Source: G963665925 sp963665925 (lineage in GTDB: Bacteria > Bacillota > Clostridia > Peptostreptococcales > Acidaminobacteraceae). From it: a stretch of 64,000 nt of DNA. Positions 59,914 to 64,000 of the stretch are shown piece after piece. Positions within the stretch are counted from its first letter, which is position 1. Every line of letters begins with the position of its first letter. Where the stretch lies: contig OY762511.1 in assembly GCA_963665925.1 (NCBI GenBank), forward strand, positions 2,418,001 through 2,482,000, read 5' to 3'. A model generated the notes under the pieces. That model was not told where the DNA came from and ran no database searches. It saw only the letters and a list, made by a program, of their open reading frames with translations. Position numbers and translations under genes: made by a program.

Positions 59914-62377
59914 TAGTATTGAGTTAAGCAACTACGGCATCTTTGGTGAAGTTCCTAAGCAAATTGACTTCAAGAGCGGCCTTAATGTGATATTTGGAAA
60001 GAATGAAGCTGGGAAATCCACGCTGCGCTATGCCATTGGCGAAATGCTCTATGGCTTTCAGCACAAGAAGGTGGGCCGTCATCCTTATGGAAATGGGCTG
60101 CCCATGAACCTTGTTGCGGCATTTGAATCAGATTCCGCAGTGGCGTTGACTATTCAAAGAAGTCTGGGTGATGATGCGCAGTATAAGCGGATTCTGAACG
60201 ATTCAGTTCAGGACATGCCTGAAGCGCCGCTCTCATATGTACAAGATGTGCCTTATCCCTTGTATAAGGGGCTCTTTGAGTTGGATCTTTCAGATTTGGC
60301 AAAGCTCGATTCTAAAAAATGGCACGCGATTGAAGAGCAGATTTCAATGCAGTTTGGCCTTGAAAGGATTAAGCCGCCAAGAAGTGTGCTATTGGAACTT
60401 GAAGAAGAAATGTATGGAATATGGCGCCCGCACAATAGAGGAAAATATGTGGTCAAGGAAATAGATGAGGCCCTTCTTGAGCTTGGAAAGAGGCAACGGG
60501 AACTTCAGGAAATCACGGCGGGATTTGATGCGGATTCAAAGCAGGTGGCGGCTCTTTCTGATCGTCTTGATGCTGTAAAGGGCCGTATTTCTGAACTGGA
60601 TAAACTGCAAAAGAAGGCAGAAGCGCAGATGGAACCCTATAGGGCTCTCAAGGAAGCCGAGGAACTTCGAGAAAGCTTGGAACGCGTTGAAGCCATGCAA
60701 TTACCAGCACCTGAAGCGATAGCCTATCTGGTGAATGAAATCGATATGCTTGCCAGCGAAAAGGCACAGCTCGACCTTGAAATTAAGACACTTGAACAGT
60801 CTGAAACGGTGCTGAGTGACTGGGAAAATGCATTCTTAGAGAGTGGAGAGGCCTTTGAAGCACGCTTTGAAACCTATAAGCAGGTTAAGGCAAAATACGA
60901 AGATGAACGGTCTGAAGTTGAACAGATAAAACGCCTGCTTGAGTCAAAATCCAAGGACCTGACGAGTGATCCCTACAATGATGCGCTCTTAAACTACTGG
61001 TCCGTGCTCGATATTGGAAAGCTCAAGAGAAAGGTCCGGTTTCACGGCTATAAGCGTGCAGTCTTCTCTTTAATGATGCTTTTGGGACTGGCAGCCGCAG
61101 GTAGTGGCTATGCGCTGTCTCGCAGTGAATTGATTTATCCGGGTGCGGGACTGGGATTTGCAGGCCTTCTCGGCCTGCTAGTCAACCTGAAATCGAGACC
61201 GCTTGATTTTGGGGATATACGGTTTCGAGAAAATATTTGGAACAAGAACAAGGTGTTTTTATCTGCCTGCATGTCTGTTCAGTCAGATAGCCAGCGGCTG
61301 ATGGCACTCCAGAAAGCCTATTCTGACACAAAGAGAAGGCTGGAAGCAGTACAGACAAGTCTGGATGAAGACCTCCTACATTATGTGCCGGATGCGGCAC
61401 AGGAAAGCATTGAAAGCAGGCTATCAGCCTATAAGCGGGGGCTGGTCGCACTTCGAACACGACGACAGGCTGCCGAAATTTCAAAGTCCAAACTGGATGC
61501 TTTAAGGGGTCAAAAGAGAAAACTGGGTCTTAAAGTGATGATGCAACAGCAGAAATTACAGGCAATCAAGACGCGGCTGCTGCCCCTGGCGGATGACTTT
61601 GAACAGGCAGTGAAAGAGCTTGAACTTGCCAAGGCGGGTGCGCATCGCAAAGCTTTACTTGAAGGGTATTTGCGTGATTTTGACATGAACCATCCAGACC
61701 TGGATGATTACAGGCAGGAAGCTGATTTCATGGAGCAGATCAACCAGATCAAGACAGAAAGCGACGGTTTGAAAGAGGAGAAGGAAGTCTTAAGTGTCAA
61801 GTTGAAAGAACTCGAAAGGACCCAGGAGCGGTCCAGCCACTTCTATGCAGTACAGGCTCTGGAACGGAAAATAAGCAAGTATGAGCTGGAAAGAAAGCAG
61901 GCAATCGAGCAGTACAATAAAACCCGAATCGTCCATTCTATTATTGCCTATGCGGACAAGGTGTTCAGAGAGCGCTATCAGCCAGATATTTTAATGCGTG
62001 CATCTGCGTATCTTAAGCAGTTCACCTGCGGGGGATACGACAAGCTCATTTTGGATGATCAAAAGAATCTGAATATAAGAAGTACGTCTAATGGGAGCTT
62101 TATTGGTGTACATGATACTCTGAGCCGTGGTACACTTGAACAGATTTATCTCTCCATACGCATTGCGGTTGCAGAAGGCATAGACCGCCGTTCAGGCAGC
62201 CTGCCCTTTGTTTTCGATGAGATCCTTGTCAACTGGGACAGGGACCGCATGGAGGGGGCCGTGAACACACTGAAGATACTGTCCCAAAAGCGGCAGATTT
62301 TGTACATGACATGTCATGAGTGGATGCGAGATATGTTGAAAGAGGCATTTGACGCCAATGTAATAGACTTGTCCTAA
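59903..62377 (+). CDS. yhaN: YhaN, Rad50/SbcC-like AAA ATPase
   Basis: An 824-residue ATPase. The Walker A site is FGKNEAGKST at about residues 33-42, and the C-terminal half carries the signature (LSRGTLEQIYLSIRIA) and Walker B (LPFVFDEILVNWD). Between lie two coiled-coil arms (about 170-340 and 470-680). At about 385-425 there is a hydrophobic pair of segments (FSLMMLLGLAAAGSGYALS and GAGLGFAGLLGLLVNL) predicted to cross or touch the membrane, in place of a zinc hook; this is a known feature of YhaN-type proteins. It overlaps yhaO by 11 bases. It probably forms a membrane-tethered end-processing complex with YhaO. Confidence 0.92.
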   Translation: MKINSIELSNYGIFGEVPKQIDFKSGLNVIFGKNEAGKSTLRYAIGEMLYGFQHKKVGRHPYGNGLPMNLVAAFESDSAVALTIQRSLGDDAQYKRILNDSVQDMPEAPLSYVQDVPYPLYKGLFELDLSDLAKLDSKKWHAIEEQISMQFGLERIKPPRSVLLELEEEMYGIWRPHNRGKYVVKEIDEALLELGKRQRELQEITAGFDADSKQVAALSDRLDAVKGRISELDKLQKKAEAQMEPYRALKEAEELRESLERVEAMQLPAPEAIAYLVNEIDMLASEKAQLDLEIKTLEQSETVLSDWENAFLESGEAFEARFETYKQVKAKYEDERSEVEQIKRLLESKSKDLTSDPYNDALLNYWSVLDIGKLKRKVRFHGYKRAVFSLMMLLGLAAAGSGYALSRSELIYPGAGLGFAGLLGLLVNLKSRPLDFGDIRFRENIWNKNKVFLSACMSVQSDSQRLMALQKAYSDTKRRLEAVQTSLDEDLLHYVPDAAQESIESRLSAYKRGLVALRTRRQAAEISKSKLDALRGQKRKLGLKVMMQQQKLQAIKTRLLPLADDFEQAVKELELAKAGAHRKALLEGYLRDFDMNHPDLDDYRQEADFMEQINQIKTESDGLKEEKEVLSVKLKELERTQERSSHFYAVQALERKISKYELERKQAIEQYNKTRIVHSIIAYADKVFRERYQPDILMRASAYLKQFTCGGYDKLILDDQKNLNIRSTSNGSFIGVHDTLSRGTLEQIYLSIRIAVAEGIDRRSGSLPFVFDEILVNWDRDRMEGAVNTLKILSQKRQILYMTCHEWMRDMLKEAFDANVIDLS

Positions 62378-62442
62378 GGTCGCGGGTTTTCTATTGAACC
62401 TAAATGGGTAATAATCCAGTAATGATACGAGGTGGTGCTGAA

Positions 62443-62595
62443 GTGGCAAATGAAGAAGGTCAAAAATTTGCATGGGAAATAGAATTGGAGCAGTATCGAC
62501 GTAGAAAAAGAGTAGACAGACTGCTGATTGCAGGGGCCTTATGTGGGATAGTATCCCTTGCTGTAAGCGTATATATCCTTATAGTACTGCTCTAG
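62443..62595 (+). CDS. small single-pass membrane protein
   Basis: A 50-residue protein if it begins at GTG 62443, which has GAGGTGG 7 bases upstream. A longer version from ATG 62404 or ATG 62422 has no good site. It has a charged N-terminal half with a basic patch (EQYRRRKRVDR) and one C-terminal transmembrane helix (LLIAGALCGIVSLAVSVYILIVLL), so it is probably a tail-anchored protein with the charged part in the cytoplasm. It lies between yhaN and the CDF transporter gene, 65 bases after the former. Function is unknown. Confidence 0.65.
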   Translation: MANEEGQKFAWEIELEQYRRRKRVDRLLIAGALCGIVSLAVSVYILIVLL

Positions 62596-62621
62596 AATGT
62601 ATGACACAAATGAGGTGACTT

Positions 62622-63503
62622 ATGAAATCTGAAGAAAGACTATCCGTAGCCTATCGCATTTCCAAGGTTTCAATAGCGATAAACGTACTGCTTTCAGTCG
62701 TTAAGATATTTATTGGTATTGTAGCCCGGTCTGGGGCACTTGTCGCGGATGGCATCCATTCGGTCTCAGATGTACTGACGACGATTATGGCCATGCTTGG
62801 CGTATACATATCCGGCCAAAGCAGTGACGAGGAGCATCCTTATGGCCATGAAAAATATGAGCCTGTCTTTGGGAAGCTCATGGCGACGTTTCTTTGCGTA
62901 ACTGGTGTTCTGATTGCATTTAACGCCATTAAGAACATACAGAACGGTGTTGTGGAAGTTCCCACAGGCACAGCCATTTATGCCGCGCTGCTATCCATAA
63001 TTGTAAAAGAGGGCATGTATCATTATACCATGCGCGGCGCCAAGCTTATTGAGAGTTCTGTGCTCAAAGCAGATGCCTGGCATCATAGGACCGATGCCAT
63101 TTCATCGGTGGGATCCTTCATTGGTATCTGGGGCGCGATGCATGGCTGGGTCATTATGGAGCCTATTGCCGCGATCGCCATTGGTGTTCTGATTATCAAA
63201 GTGTCGGTGGACATTTATATGCAGTCCATTCGGGAACTTATTGATACAGCGGCTGATTCAGCCACAATTGAAGATATCAACGAGATTATCCTGGAAACAG
63301 CGGGTGTTATTGAGATTGATGATCTGAAGACACGTATTCACGTGAATCGGCTTTTTGTCGATGTTGAAATTGCTGTAAACGCGGATTTGACGCTCAGAGA
63401 GGCGCATCGCATTGCAGAAAACGTACATGACAGAATAGAGGATATGGTACCCAAGGTCAAGCACTGCATGGTACACGTAAATCCTTACGGAGAAGGAGAA
63501 TAG
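62622..63503 (+). CDS. cation diffusion facilitator (CDF) family transporter
   Basis: A 293-residue metal/proton antiporter with six transmembrane segments and a C-terminal cytoplasmic ferredoxin-like domain. TM2 carries the metal ligands in LVADGIHSVSDV (Asp and His), and TM5 in KADAWHHRTDAISS (Asp, His, Asp). Families with HxxxD on TM2 and DxxxD or HxxxD on TM5 export zinc, iron, manganese or cobalt; the exact metal cannot be told, though zinc or manganese are likely. GAGGTG precedes ATG. The C-terminal domain ends in VKHCMVHVNPY. It sits at the end of a run that includes yhaO, yhaN and the small membrane protein. Confidence 0.93.
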   Translation: MKSEERLSVAYRISKVSIAINVLLSVVKIFIGIVARSGALVADGIHSVSDVLTTIMAMLGVYISGQSSDEEHPYGHEKYEPVFGKLMATFLCVTGVLIAFNAIKNIQNGVVEVPTGTAIYAALLSIIVKEGMYHYTMRGAKLIESSVLKADAWHHRTDAISSVGSFIGIWGAMHGWVIMEPIAAIAIGVLIIKVSVDIYMQSIRELIDTAADSATIEDINEIILETAGVIEIDDLKTRIHVNRLFVDVEIAVNADLTLREAHRIAENVHDRIEDMVPKVKHCMVHVNPYGEGE

Positions 63504-63507
63504 CACA

Positions 63508-64000
63508 GTGATGAATATTGTAATTGCAGACGCCCTTAAGCGTGTGGCGCCAGACTTACGACTGGGTATACTGACGGCGGAAGTGCAGGTAACAGCACAC
63601 AGTGAAAGTCTCTGGCTTGAAATAGAAAAGTTCACGAATGATTTTTCTCTTGAAATGACGGATATAGCACAGCTGAGTCAAATCAGTGAAGCCCGCAAGG
63701 CATACCGCGCACTGGGAAAGGACCCGACACGCTATCGCCTTTCCTCAGATTCGCTTATGCGCCGTATTGTAAAGTCGAAGGGACTCTACCAGGTCAATGA
63801 CATCGTTGACATGAACAATCTGCTATCCCTGGAGTCAGGCCATTCCATAGGAACCTACGATTTAGGCAAGATTTCAGGTAATGTGGAATATGGTATCGGT
63901 ACTGCTGATGAAGAATATGTGGGCATTGGCAGAGGTGTACTGAACATTGAAGGGCTTCCTGTTTTGAAGGATGATAGGGGAAGCTTTGGGAGTGCGACTT
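63508..64000 (+). CDS. B3/B4 tRNA-binding-domain protein (3' truncated by window edge)
   Basis: The frame is open from GTG 63508 or ATG 63511 to the window end, about 164 residues. AGGAG lies 9 bases ahead of the GTG, which favours it. The translation shows the B3/B4 pattern of phenylalanyl-tRNA synthetase beta subunit: ARKAYRALGKDPTRYR, SDSLMRRIVKSKGLYQVN, IVDMNNLLSLESGHSIG and YDLGKISG, followed by GVLNIEGLPVLKDDRG. Stand-alone B3/B4 proteins are thought to act as editing or tRNA-binding factors. The gene follows the CDF gene after 4 bases, so it is in the same unit. The missing C-terminus prevents further statement. Confidence 0.88.
   Translation, partial: MMNIVIADALKRVAPDLRLGILTAEVQVTAHSESLWLEIEKFTNDFSLEMTDIAQLSQISEARKAYRALGKDPTRYRLSSDSLMRRIVKSKGLYQVNDIVDMNNLLSLESGHSIGTYDLGKISGNVEYGIGTADEEYVGIGRGVLNIEGLPVLKDDRGSFGSAT

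Overview
The window reads as chromosomal DNA from an anaerobic, probably motile, low-to-mid GC Firmicute of the Clostridia. This rests on Gram-positive style AGGAGG ribosome-binding sites, lipoprotein substrate-binding proteins, a Lar nickel-pincer operon, a yhfUTS-like BioY operon, yhaO-yhaN, and many CACHE-type sensors and c-di-GMP enzymes. A Fusibacter- or Acidaminobacter-like member is my guess, not a demonstrated assignment. I see no rRNA, tRNA, transposase, prophage or CRISPR array. Gene density is high, and most transcription units end in clear hairpin terminators, several of which serve convergent genes.

Layout, 1-20 kb. The left edge holds the end of larC, then larE and larB (nickel-pincer nucleotide cofactor). 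Next come a small membrane protein, an acidic lipoprotein, a short unknown protein and a YbaK-type tRNA deacylase. A solute-binding lipoprotein is coupled to a membrane diguanylate cyclase (5956-9517). A ~205-bp imperfect inverted repeat (9599-9803) and a secreted 5'-nucleotidase follow. A four-gene unit (12020-15714) joins a MaoC-like protein, BioY, a thiolase and an acyl-CoA ligase behind a dyad with three GTTAAC sites, so it is probably biotin regulated. Then come a chemoreceptor and CorA.

Layout, 19-43 kb. A polyphosphate-polymerase-like (VTC) protein, a DUF4956 membrane protein and a secreted beta-helix-like protein lie directly ahead of a two-component system. After these are thyA-folA, a stand-alone EF-G, modBCA and an amino-acid ABC transporter with an internal attenuator-like hairpin. 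A promoter-terminator pair at 33713-33953 predicts a small RNA. A CACHE/PAS histidine kinase with an HD-GYP response regulator, an M23/LysM/G5 cell-wall peptidase, a Nudix hydrolase, a GyrI-like protein, gluQ, mnmA and a DnaQ-like exonuclease complete this part.

Layout, 44-64 kb. A GGDEF-EAL protein, msrC with an RluA-type synthase, and two unknown proteins precede the most unusual locus (48956-56215). There a 1626-residue protein carries HD, helical-repeat, nucleotidyltransferase, GNAT-like and phosphoribosyltransferase-like parts. It is followed by a lactate/malate-dehydrogenase-like protein lacking the catalytic Asp and by a cysteine-containing flavodoxin-like reductase. The 611-bp gap after it holds a strong promoter, a candidate structured RNA, a 79-nt hairpin and 48-bp tandem repeats. 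The window ends with a kinase-like membrane protein, yhaO-yhaN, a small membrane protein, a CDF transporter and the start of a B3/B4-domain gene.

Functionally, three c-di-GMP enzymes, one chemoreceptor and two two-component systems make this a signalling-rich housekeeping region. The features least explained by known biology are the 48.9-56.2 kb cassette and the non-coding block beside it.
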